Source: JACCXG01 sp963785755
GTDB taxonomy: Bacteria > Acidobacteriota > Vicinamibacteria > Vicinamibacterales > 2-12-FULL-66-21
Direction of reading: 5' to 3'
NCBI GenBank assembly: GCA_963785755.1
Contig: CAWAXG010000032.1
Coordinates: forward strand, 124,001-188,000
Length of the DNA stretch: 64,000 bases
The translations under genes and the position numbers were made by a program. Below are positions 55,720 to 64,000 of this stretch, in pieces. The notes beneath the pieces are model-generated. The model made no database searches, had not been told where the DNA came from, and saw only the letters and a list, made by a program, of their open reading frames with translations. The first letter of the stretch is position 1. Each line of letters opens with the position of its first letter.

Positions 55720-55780
55720 ACAAGGCTCCTCTTGCACAAAACGCAACGATTGCCAATACTCGCGCACTCGCGCTTTCGCG

Positions 55781-55865
55781 CCGCACGAAGGCACGACGTC
55801 ACGGCGGCACGAAGGACTTCTCCTGTTCATCGTCGTGCCGTCGTGCCTTGGTGACGTCGTGCGAC
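55781..55865. repeat. CACGACGTC/GACGTCGTG short-word hairpin, copies 2 and 3
   Basis: CGCACGAAGGCACGACGTCA (55782-55801) and the following CGGCGGCACGAAGG face CGTCGTGCCGTCGTGCCTTG and GTGACGTCGTGCG (to about 55864). The words match 52001-52043. It lies between the two exported carbohydrate enzymes, which may share one transcript through it. Confidence 0.85.
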
Positions 55866-55876
55866 GCGCCAGCGTT

Positions 55877-57346
<1,470 letters not shown>

Positions 57347-57487
57347 CGTCTGCTCCTTCCCGCGCGGCTGCCGGCGGAAATCCGTCTCCGGAACCTCTGC
57401 GGCCGCCGTCAGCCGGACCGATTGCGGGTATTCTCACGGATCCCTTCGGCCACGGCAATCCCTAGCTGGCGGTGTTAGAGTGGACCT

Positions 57488-57895
57488 ATGCCTACCACAC
57501 AGAACAAGACGTTGACCGGTACCAGCGTGACACCCAGCCTGACGGTGGACAACCTGCAGCAGAGCGTCGATTTCTTCGGCGGCCTCGGCTTCGAGGTCGA
57601 AGAGCGATGGGAAGAGAACGGCGTGCTGCTCGGTGTCATGCTCAAGGGGGGTAACGTCCGGCTCGGGCTGAGCCAGGACGATGGCAAGAAGGGGCGCGAT
57701 CGGGTCAAGGGCGCCGGCATGCGGCTCTTCATCGAAACGACGGACAACATCGATGAGGTCGCCGCCCGTGCCAAGGCGGCCGGCGTTTCCCTGACCATGG
57801 ATGCACACGACACCGAGTGGGGCAGCCGCGCATTCGAGGTGAAGGAGCCGAGCGGGTTCCTGCTGACGATTGGCTCTCCAATGCCGAAGAAGTAA
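57488..57895 (+). CDS. VOC (glyoxalase/bleomycin resistance-like) family protein
   Basis: The 135-residue protein has two beta-alpha-beta-beta-beta modules: VTPSLTVDNLQQSVDFFGGLGFEVEERWEENGVLLGVMLKGGNVRLGLSQDD and MRLFIETTDNIDEVAARAKAAGVSLTMDAHDTEWGSRAFEVKEPSGFLLTIG. The ending EVKEPSGFLLTI is typical; the final metal Glu of many members is seen as Glu in this segment. It has no resistance or glyoxalase-specific motif, so the function is unknown. ATG 57488 is preceded only by weak ribosome-binding sequence. Confidence 0.88.
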   Translation: MPTTQNKTLTGTSVTPSLTVDNLQQSVDFFGGLGFEVEERWEENGVLLGVMLKGGNVRLGLSQDDGKKGRDRVKGAGMRLFIETTDNIDEVAARAKAAGVSLTMDAHDTEWGSRAFEVKEPSGFLLTIGSPMPKK

Positions 57896-57960
57896 CACGC
57901 GGCTGAGGCCGCGCCTTACTGGTGAGGTCGCCGCATTGCGGCCGGACTTGTCGCCAGGAC

Positions 57961-57985
57961 GGCGGCCACCCCAGGGGTGACCGCC
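57961..57985. terminator. strong hairpin between convergent genes
   Basis: GGCGGCCACCC and GGGTGACCGCC pair over 11 bases with one mismatch around a CAG loop. It lies between the ends of the VOC gene (+) and the PA2169-family gene (-). A smaller CGCGGC-TGAG-GCCGCG stem is at 57898-57913. There is no T-run, so it is probably bidirectional and not a classic terminator. Confidence 0.5.
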
Positions 57986-58001
57986 GTTCAATCCTACGAC
58001 T

Positions 58002-58454
58002 CTATCTCGTCACTTTCTCCCGATCACGAATGGTGCGCACGTCGTCGTGCGCCTGGCGGACCTTGGCCGCCTGTTGCTGTACGAGCATCTGCGCGGACGC
58101 GGGAAGCGGCTCCTGCAGGGCGCTCTCGTAGGCGGACTTGGCCACGTCCTCCCCGCGCTCGGCCTCAGCCACGATCGCGTAGTCATCTTTCCCGGTCACC
58201 ACGGACTTGATATCGAGCCAGCCGCGATGGAGCGCGCCGGCCATGCTGCCGCTCTTCTCGGGGTCGCCTCCGAGACGCCGCACCTCCGCCTGCAACTCGC
58301 TGCTCATCTGGCCGCGCTCGCGTGAGGACCGCTGAAACGTCGTTTTGATCTCGTAGCTGCTCAGCCCTTCCGCGGCCGTCTTGAAGCCTCGCTCGCTGTC
58401 CTTGCACGTCTCGATCAAATTGTTGAGGACCGAAATCGCCTTATCGTTCTGCAT
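58002..58454 (-). CDS. PA2169-family (DUF2383) four-helix-bundle protein
   Basis: The 150-residue protein starts with NDKAISVLNNLIETCKDSERGFKTAAEGL, the DUF2383 signature, followed by QRSSRERGQMSSELQAEVRRLGGDPEKSGSMAGALHRGWLDIKSVVTGKDDYAIVAEAERGEDVAKSAYESALQEPLP. It belongs to the ferritin-like PA2169 family, which is often induced by stress. The Glu/His pattern for a di-iron site is not convincing. AAGGAGGT stands 10 bases before ATG 58454, the strongest ribosome binding site in the area. Confidence 0.88.
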   Translation of the reverse strand: MQNDKAISVLNNLIETCKDSERGFKTAAEGLSSYEIKTTFQRSSRERGQMSSELQAEVRRLGGDPEKSGSMAGALHRGWLDIKSVVTGKDDYAIVAEAERGEDVAKSAYESALQEPLPASAQMLVQQQAAKVRQAHDDVRTIRDREKVTR

Positions 58455-58652
58455 CAGTTGTGACCTCCTTCATGTTCGAGTTCCGATCGAACACGTTCCA
58501 GTTCCGATGGAAGCAAACCTGGGTCCGCGCTGCCAGCCAGCTCGAGCGGCGCACCGTTTGACAGAGCTCAGGATTTAGACAGAATCAGGACGCCTCGGCA
58601 GCGAGGCGGCACGTCCACAGCAGGCTTTTCCTACCCATTCGTGGAGGACGCA

Positions 58653-59927
58653 ATGAACGCACGCGTCAGGTCGATGGTTACCATCCTCGCGGTTCTCGTA
58701 TCAGCCGCCACCACAGGAGCAGATGACGAAAGGGGCCAGAGCTTCCTATTCGTGGAGGAAACTTTCCGGCTGCCGCCGGACAGCACGTTGCCCGGCACGT
58801 CTTCGACCGATGTCGACCTGGTCGATGTCGATGGCGACGGCGACCTCGACCTCTTCGTCGCGGAAGGCACCGACAGCCCTGCCCCGCGGCCGAACCGGCT
58901 GCTGCTCAACGATGGCAGAGGTGTGTTCACCGACGTGACCGCGACGCATCTCCCATCCGGCCTGGCGAACAACGCGAACAGCACGAAGGTGGATTTCGGC
59001 GACGTCGACGGCGACGGCGATCTCGACGCGATCGTCGCGAATCTCGGTCCTGAACAGCTCCTGTTGAATCAGGGCACCGGCGTGTTCGTGGATGCGAGCC
59101 TTCGACTGCCGCCACCGCCACCGTTCCTTCAAGACATCACCGCTGATGCGCGTCTCGCCGACGTGGACGGCGACGACGACCTCGACATCCTGCTGTCCAA
59201 CGAGAATCCCTTCAATCCCAGCCCGACCGGAGGTGGTCAGAATCGTGTGCTGATCAACGACGGCACGGCGGCATTCACCGACCAGACCGCGTCGCGACTG
59301 CCCGCGGCCACGGATCAGACGGGTGCGATGCTCCCTGGCGACATCGACGACGACGGCGACCTCGACGTGATCGTGCTCAATCGGGGCCAGGACATTGTCC
59401 TGATCAACGACGGCGTTGGCGTGTTCACCGATGAGACCGCTGCTCGATTCCCGGTCACCGCCGACACCAGCCGCGGCGGCGGACTCGCGGATCTCGACGG
59501 CGACGGCGACCTCGATCTCGTCGTCGCCAACAGCCGTAACGAACCAATCGCGCTCTATCTCAACGCCGACGGCATCTTCACGCCGGACGAATTCGGCGCC
59601 GTGCCCATCGCCGACGAAACGAACACGGGCCTCGAGCTGGTCGATCTGGACGACGACGGCGATCTGGATGTGTACGTGCCGAACGCCGGCGCCTTCGAGG
59701 TCGGCCATGGCTTTGGCGGCGGCCCGGATCATTACTATCGCAACAACGGCCTCGCCCATTTCAAGGATCGAACCGACGCGCACTTCCCACCGGTGAACGA
59801 TCCCACGACGGATGCCGCGTTCGGAGACATCGACGGCGACGGCGATCTGGATCTGGTCGTCGGGAACTCCGGGGAGAACGGCCACGAGCGCGTTTTCGTC
59901 CAGTATCGGCGCGCTGAGTTCCCCTGA
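58653..59927 (+). CDS. exported VCBS/FG-GAP calcium-loop repeat protein
   Basis: The 424-residue protein begins at ATG 58653, five bases after GGAGG, with a signal peptide (VRSMVTILAVLVSAATTGA). About seven FG-GAP-like repeats follow, each with a D-x-D-x-D-G-D/L loop: VDVDGDGDLDLFVAEG, GDVDGDGDLDAIVANL, ADVDGDDDLDILLSNE, GDIDDDGDLDVIVLN, ADLDGDGDLDLVVANS, VDLDDDGDLDVYVPNA, GDIDGDGDLDLVVGNS. This makes a beta-propeller-like surface protein. It has no ASPIC/UnbV domain. The near-identical GACGGCGAC loop codons also create long antisense open frames. Its stop is 17 bases from a broken permease fragment. Confidence 0.92.
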   Translation: MNARVRSMVTILAVLVSAATTGADDERGQSFLFVEETFRLPPDSTLPGTSSTDVDLVDVDGDGDLDLFVAEGTDSPAPRPNRLLLNDGRGVFTDVTATHLPSGLANNANSTKVDFGDVDGDGDLDAIVANLGPEQLLLNQGTGVFVDASLRLPPPPPFLQDITADARLADVDGDDDLDILLSNENPFNPSPTGGGQNRVLINDGTAAFTDQTASRLPAATDQTGAMLPGDIDDDGDLDVIVLNRGQDIVLINDGVGVFTDETAARFPVTADTSRGGGLADLDGDGDLDLVVANSRNEPIALYLNADGIFTPDEFGAVPIADETNTGLELVDLDDDGDLDVYVPNAGAFEVGHGFGGGPDHYYRNNGLAHFKDRTDAHFPPVNDPTTDAAFGDIDGDGDLDLVVGNSGENGHERVFVQYRRAEFP

Positions 59928-59944
59928 CAGCTCGACAACACGAG

Positions 59945-60490
59945 TTGCGCTCCGCGCCCAATGTGGTGCTGCGGACGACCCTGCCGGCGGAAGCGCTGTC
60001 ACAGACCGTCGAACGCATGGTGCGCGAAGTGGACCCCGCCGTCCCGGTGGTGCGGCTCCGGGACATGGAGGCCGTGTTCGCGGAGTCGATGCGCCGGCCG
60101 AGGCTCCTCGGTCAGCTGCTTGGCGCGTTCGCGGGCGTGGCGCTCCTGCTCGCCGCCGTCGGCACGTACGGAGTGCTGTCGTACATGGTGGCGGAGCGGC
60201 GGCGCGAGATCGGCATCCGCATGGCGCTCGGCGCCGAGCGCTCGACGGTGCTCGCGCAGGTCATGCAACAGGGTCTTCAGCTCACGATGGCCGGCATCAT
60301 CGCCGGGCTCGCGGGCGCGCTGGCGCTGAACCGGATGATGGCGTCCCTGCTGTTCGGCGTGCAGCCGACCGACCCGGCGACGCTCGCCGCCGTAACTGCG
60401 ACGATTGCGCTCGTCGCCGCGGTCGCCTGCTGGCTCCCCGCTTTTCGCGCGTCGCGACTCGACCCGATCGTCGTGCTCAGGGGGGATTGA
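59945..60490 (+). pseudogene. C-terminal remnant of an ADOP-family permease
   Basis: About 181 residues are the last part of an ADOP: VREVDPAVPVVRLRDMEAVFAESMRRPRLLGQLLGAFAGVALLLAAVGTYGVLSYMVAERRREIGIRMALGAERSTVLAQVM, LLFGVQPTDPATLAAV and PAFRASRLDPIVVLRGD. The intact homologue at 31177 has 853 residues, so about 670 are gone. The frame starts abruptly right after the VCBS gene, with no promoter or ribosome binding site. Confidence 0.8.
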
Positions 60491-60763
60491 TAGGGGGAGA
60501 TCGGCTCCGGCCTGCCATCCGCATATTCGACGAACTTCATGACCGCTCCCTGCGAACGCGAAGCATGACTATTCGTGTGTGCTGGGTGCGCGCTCAAGCG
60601 CGCGCAGTTCGAGCGCGACACGTCCTGTCACCAGGTGCCGCGACCGCGGCTGGCGCTCTTCTGAGCCTCAGGTTTTCAGCCGTTGCTCATCCAGGCAACC
60701 CAGGGGGAGAGGCATCGTGGCGGCCTTAGTCTTGTCCTTCTGTCAGGGTGAGATCGCTGATGG
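60491..60763. other. intergenic region, nothing recognised
   Basis: 273 bases after the permease fragment contain no recognisable gene, repeat or terminator. Confidence 0.4.
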
Positions 60764-61168
60764 TTAGTCGAGCCCAACCCTTGCCAACTCGGTGATGTTG
60801 CGGCTCGTTACTCTGGGCTTCCGAGAACTGGACAATCCCTCGCCTGCACCAAACTTCCGGCGAGCGAACTTCAGGCGCTCGTCCTGGACACGCAGCTGCG
60901 CTCCGTCGTGGAGGTACACGACGATCGAACGGGACCGTCCGTCCACGATCTCAACGGGTTCCGCTTTCCAACGTCCGAGGACTTCCAATGCTTTGGTGAC
61001 CGCCCGCTCACCCAACACAGCGTCGAGGTCGACCGGCAGGGAGTAGACGGTCACGTCGCGCCCGGGCCGGAGGCACGCGAGCAGCTCGCCCGTCCCTTTA
61101 ATGTGCTTCGGATTTCGGAATCGACGAGGCTCGGTACCAACGCCTACATGGAGGGGCCAATCTCGCAT
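60764..61168 (-). CDS. unknown protein next to the HTH remnant
   Basis: From ATG 61168 the 134-residue frame reads RDWPLHVGVGTEPRRFRNPKHIKG, GELLACLRPGRDVTVYSLPVDLDAVLGERAVTKALEVLGRWKAEPVEIVDGRSRSIVVYLHDGAQLRVQDERLKFA. It has a regular alternation of strands and helices and looks coding, but no family was recognised. The frame continues upstream into the HTH remnant, so it could be the C-terminal half of a fused gene or a partner of the antitoxin-like protein. Confidence 0.4.
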   Translation of the reverse strand: MRDWPLHVGVGTEPRRFRNPKHIKGTGELLACLRPGRDVTVYSLPVDLDAVLGERAVTKALEVLGRWKAEPVEIVDGRSRSIVVYLHDGAQLRVQDERLKFARRKFGAGEGLSSSRKPRVTSRNITELARVGLD

Positions 61169-61227
61169 CAACGCGACCAGCCGCGAGGGTTCGATTGAGA
61201 AGTATCGATCTGCGGATGGTTGGGCTT

Positions 61228-61498
61228 TCAAAAGAGCGCCTCTCCGGCGAAATCGGCCACCGAGCGCCTGAACGTACCCGCTAAGGGTTGAAATGGCAGG
61301 TCGCTGCGCCGCTCGAGGCGGGACACGCTGTCCTGGCCGATCCCCAGAACCTGGGCCATCCGCTTCTGCGTCAGCTTGTGAGCCTGTCGGAGCTCCTGCA
61401 GCGACTTCTGCGCGGCAATCAGGGTAGCGGCGCGGGCTGCGATTTTCCGCCGCCGGGCGGGAGTGAGCTGCTTTCGAGATCCGATCGAGGTTCTTCAT
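61228..61498 (-). pseudogene. HTH (HigA/XRE antitoxin-like) remnant, two frameshifts
   Basis: ATG 61498 opens MKNLDRI; after a frame change near 61478 the protein reads SRKQLTPARRRKIAARAATLIAAQKSLQELRQAHKLTQKRMAQVLGIGQDSVSRLERRSDL. This is an HTH of the type found in antitoxins paired with RelE/HigB-like toxins. Near 61300 it changes again to AISTLSGYVQALGGRF, the usual next block. No toxin gene is visible on either side. Confidence 0.6.
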
Positions 61499-61608
61499 GA
61501 TCGTCGCTGCCTGAGTCTGGCGAAGAAAGACGTCACTGACGACGGCAAGAACTTGATTCGATCTCTTGAGGCTCGCCTCAACCAGCCTGCAACATAGGCA
61601 ACGATTCG

Positions 61609-63170
61609 TCACTCATACCGGAGCGCCGCGATCGGATTCACGCGCATGGCGCGGAAGGCCGGGATTACGCATGCAACGAGCGCAACGGACGTGAGAATAA
61701 CCGTTACGCCGGCGAACGTCGGCAAATCGGTGGTCGATACGCCGTAAAGAAAGCTCGCCAACGACCGGCCGCTCGCCAGGGCTCCAGCCAGCCCGACGAT
61801 GATCCCCGCACCCACCAGCAGCATGCCGCATCTTTGAGCGCCGGGACGAGAGATGGCCGCGACGCCTTGAGCGCCGGAGCGGCGCCAAAGACAATACCGG
61901 TGACGAACGACAACGCCAGTGAGAACGCGAGGACGCGCTGGTTTATCGCAAAATCGATGGCGATGGGCACCGCGCCCGGTGGTGGCGGTGCAGCTTCGAA
62001 GAACCGTATCGCGACCCAGGCGAACAAGAGTCCGATGGTGCCGCCGATGGCCGACAGGAATACGCTTTCCGTCACGAGCTGCCGCACAACACGCGAACGG
62101 CTTGCTCCAATCGCGAGGCGGACGGCGAGCTCGCGCCGCCGTGCCGCATTTCGTGACAGCAGCAAGTTCGCGAGGTTGGCACAGCCAATAAGCAACACCG
62201 AACCGACGACCGCGCCGAGCAGCAACGCCACCGATCGCATCTGCCTGCGCAGGTTGGGATTTCCTTCATCAATCGGCACCAATGTGATGATGGCCTCACG
62301 CGGCAACCGATTCACCGCATGCCAATGCGCCTGCGCGAGAGTGAGGAGCTCCGCCCGCGCGTGCTCGGCGTTCACACCTCGCTTAAGCCGGCCGACCGCC
62401 GCCAGCCACACGTTATTCGGGTTCTTCAGCAGGTCTGGATTCTCTTCGCCCGAGTATCCCCCGCGCGGCGGCCGCATGATGTGTTGCATCATCATCGGCA
62501 CGTACAGGTCCGACTCACTGCCCAATTGCGGGCCCGGGAAGCCCGCCGGCGTTACTCCCACAATGGTGAAAACATGACCGTTCAGACGCACGTCGCGTCC
62601 GACTATGTCGGTTCTACCGCCGAAGCGGGTTCGCCAGAACTCATGGCCGATGAGGGCCACGGGATGTGCTCCCAGCGCGACGTCGTCTGAAGTTGTCAGC
62701 AGTCGTCCGCGGTCCGCGCGGACGCCGAGCACGTCGAAGAGATTGCCGGTGACGATGGCGCCGGCCACGAGTTCTGTCGTATCGCCAGCATTGAGACTGG
62801 CCGTGATGCCGCCCCACGCGGCGAGTCCCTCGAAAGCAGCGTTGCCGTCGCGCAGCTCCTTGTAGAGGGGATACGAGAACCCGAACGCTCCGCCGCCGCT
62901 GCCCCTGTGAATGTAGACGAGGCGATCACGATCGGGGACCGGCAGTGACTGCAGCAACGTGGCGTTCACCAGACTAAAGATCGCCGTATTTGCGCCGATG
63001 CCGAGCGCGAGCGTCAGAACGGCCGTGGCGGCGAAGCCGGGCTGCTTCCGCAACATGCGCGCGGCGTAGCGCAGATCCTGCCAGAGATCGCCCAGCAAGT
63101 GGCGGGAGGGGGCTCCCGGCGTGATCGACGGCGATAACCGCCTCCGCACCTCTCGCGACCAGTCAGGCAT
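61609..63170 (-). pseudogene. ADOP-family permease with an internal deletion
   Basis: The start at ATG 63170 gives an ADOP N-terminal region (LLGDLWQDLRYAARMLRKQPGFAATAVLTLALGIGANTAIFSLVNATLLQSLPVPDRDRL), the first periplasmic domain and the first helices (LLLGAVVGSVLLIGCANLANLLLSRNAARRRELAVRLAIGASRSRVV; LAFSLALSFVTGIVFGAAPALKASRPSLVPALKD). Near 61825 it jumps, in another frame, to the last 70 residues (MLLVGAGIIVGLAGALASGRSLASFLYGVSTTDLP to PAFRAMRVNPIAALRYE). About 350 residues, the whole second periplasmic domain and part of the second FtsX core, are missing. It is unlikely to work as a permease. Confidence 0.85.
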
Positions 63171-63333
63171 GTTCGCCTCCCGTGATGCGCCGCACGGCCT
63201 CCACGAATGTGGCCCACGTTTCTCTTTGCTGCGCGAGCACGCGTCGCCCTTCAGCGGTGACCCTGTAGAACCGGCGACGCCGCTCGGCGGGCTTTTCGAC
63301 CCAGGCGCCCTTGATCCATTTACGTCACCCGCA
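63163..63333 (-). pseudogene. C-terminal remnant of a PadR-family regulator
   Basis: The minus strand reads RKWIKGAWVEKPAERRRRFY, then RVTAEGRRVLAQQRETWATFVEAVRRITGGEHA and stop, the standard end of PadR regulators that precede ADOP permeases (the stop overlaps the permease ATG as ATGCCTGA). The N-terminal winged helix is absent upstream of 63333. Confidence 0.65.
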
Positions 63334-63423
63334 TTGATCCAGACGAGCCGTGGCCCTAGACTGCGACCGTCCGCAGGCGTATCGAACCTATCGAGTGTGG
63401 CCGGCTGCTGGGTAGCCAGACAG

Positions 63424-63921
63424 ATGATCAGCGCACTTGCACATTGGCCCTCAGGCCCCGTCCGTCTCACGTGGATCCCGCAGCCGCGTAAATACTCGGA
63501 ACCAGTGACGGCCGTCCATTGCTTCTGTTTTTCTGGCAATCAGCTCGTCTTGGTTGACGTCGTCGGGCGTGGCGCTTCGATTCCCGGCGGTCACGTGCAA
63601 CCTGGTGAGAGCCTACTCGATTGCCTGCAGCGCGAATTGGCTGAAGAGGCGTGTATTGCCGTAGATTCGCCAGTACTGCTCGGCGCGATCGAGTGTGATC
63701 ATTCAGCAAATCCCGCGTTTGGACCGGGTTTTGGATATCCGCAGCTTGCCAGTCAGCTACTGTACGCCGGGACTGTGAACCGGATTCTGTCATTTGACAA
63801 GCGGCATGAAACCCTGAGGCGAACCTTCATACCGGCACTGAAATGTCCTGAGCAACACCATGAATGGAACGAGGTCCTGCAGGCCGCATTCGACGACGCC
63901 CTTTCGTGGAGGGCTCGCTAA
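63424..63921 (+). CDS. Nudix hydrolase
   Basis: From ATG 63424 the 165-residue protein has VTAVHCFCFSGNQLVLVDVVGRGASIPGGHVQPGESLLDCLQRELAEEACIAV. The Nudix box is G-x5-E-x7-R-E-L-x-E-E-A-C-I: all catalytic Glu and Arg are present, but the usual Gly in E-E-x-G is Cys. The end (LLYAGTVNRILSFDKRHETLRRTFIPALKCPEQHHEWNEVLQAAFDDAL) completes the fold. It hydrolyses a nucleoside diphosphate linked to another moiety. An earlier start at 63121 would run through PadR-remnant sequence and is rejected. The last 79 bases of the window hold nothing recognised. Confidence 0.82.
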   Translation: MISALAHWPSGPVRLTWIPQPRKYSEPVTAVHCFCFSGNQLVLVDVVGRGASIPGGHVQPGESLLDCLQRELAEEACIAVDSPVLLGAIECDHSANPAFGPGFGYPQLASQLLYAGTVNRILSFDKRHETLRRTFIPALKCPEQHHEWNEVLQAAFDDALSWRAR

Positions 63922-64000
63922 CCCCACGATGCAGCCGACTCATGGGCGAGGTACGCGACGCGAGCCATCGCCGCAAACCTCCGACTCATCTCCATGTACC

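Noticed and set aside
58746..60002. 418-codon open frame on the minus strand opposite the VCBS gene
   Set aside because: It arises because the repeated GACGGCGAC calcium-loop codons have no stop in the antisense frame; composition and repeats follow the real gene.
63121..63423. N-terminal extension of the Nudix hydrolase from 63121
   Set aside because: This stretch is antisense to the permease start and the PadR remnant and has no Nudix-family similarity.

Overview
The window is high-GC bacterial chromosome with the gene content of an Acidobacteriota genome, probably of the Vicinamibacteria type (an inference from gene families, not from a marker gene). The diagnostic families are two von Willebrand proteins of the acidobacterial VWFA-related type, ABC-type permeases of the acidobacterial duplicated orphan permease (ADOP) type (one whole, two broken), CRTAC1/ASPIC-UnbV and VCBS repeat proteins, an Oar-like TonB-dependent receptor, a cytochrome c-PQQ dehydrogenase, and Tat-exported sugar oxidoreductases. 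No rRNA, tRNA, CRISPR array, insertion sequence or prophage gene was recognised.

Layout. 0-5.4 kb: the end of an unknown protein, a J-domain protein, a PQQ sugar dehydrogenase remnant, a secreted cytochrome c-PQQ dehydrogenase, a VWFA protein, a small CxxC protein and an aldo/keto reductase remnant. 5.4-12.6 kb: FKBP isomerase, then an amino-sugar/carbohydrate module (YhcH-like protein, metallo-beta-lactamase-fold hydrolase, glucosamine-6-phosphate isomerase-like protein, a NagA variant, a Tat-exported alpha/beta hydrolase, a DUF1080 protein). 13-22 kb: bactofilin with a perfect FNR-type palindrome upstream, acetyltransferase, serine hydrolase, DUF3014 protein, a second VWFA protein between long inverted repeats, a polar amino acid ABC transporter with a fused binding protein-permease, and a sulfatase. 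22-34 kb: a TPR fragment, small exported proteins, a GHMP sugar kinase, an iron alcohol dehydrogenase, a giant kinase-NTPase-TPR regulator and an intact ADOP. 34-42 kb: VIT-family transporter, a double alpha/beta hydrolase, a histidine phosphatase, and a tight four-gene operon (membrane protein, glutathionylspermidine-synthase-like ATP-grasp enzyme, unknown protein, PLP decarboxylase) that looks like an undescribed amine-conjugating pathway. 42.5-51 kb: CRTAC1 protein, TonB receptor, TPR protein, second CRTAC1 protein: a surface uptake island whose first half is riddled with frameshifts. 52-59.9 kb: NmrA-like reductase, NlpC/P60 peptidase, DUF1772 protein, Tat-exported isomerase and dehydrogenase, VOC protein, PA2169-family protein, VCBS protein. 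59.9-64 kb: a decayed patch (ADOP tail, HTH antitoxin remnant, internally deleted ADOP, PadR tail) and a Nudix hydrolase.

Two features stand out over the whole window. First, the intergenic spaces carry many different families of short-word repeats folded as long inverted repeats (GTTCA/TGAAC words, CTACGTG words, GATCGGTGATCGG words, CCTCCCGTCC words, ATCCGCGACTCGTGA words and others); several occur two or more times here, often in opposite orientation and next to gene ends. Second, frameshifts are common but clustered: the TonB receptor alone changes frame more than ten times while keeping recognisable protein sequence, whereas its downstream neighbours are intact. Single-base consensus deletions are the simplest explanation for many, but reads would be needed to tell this from real decay.
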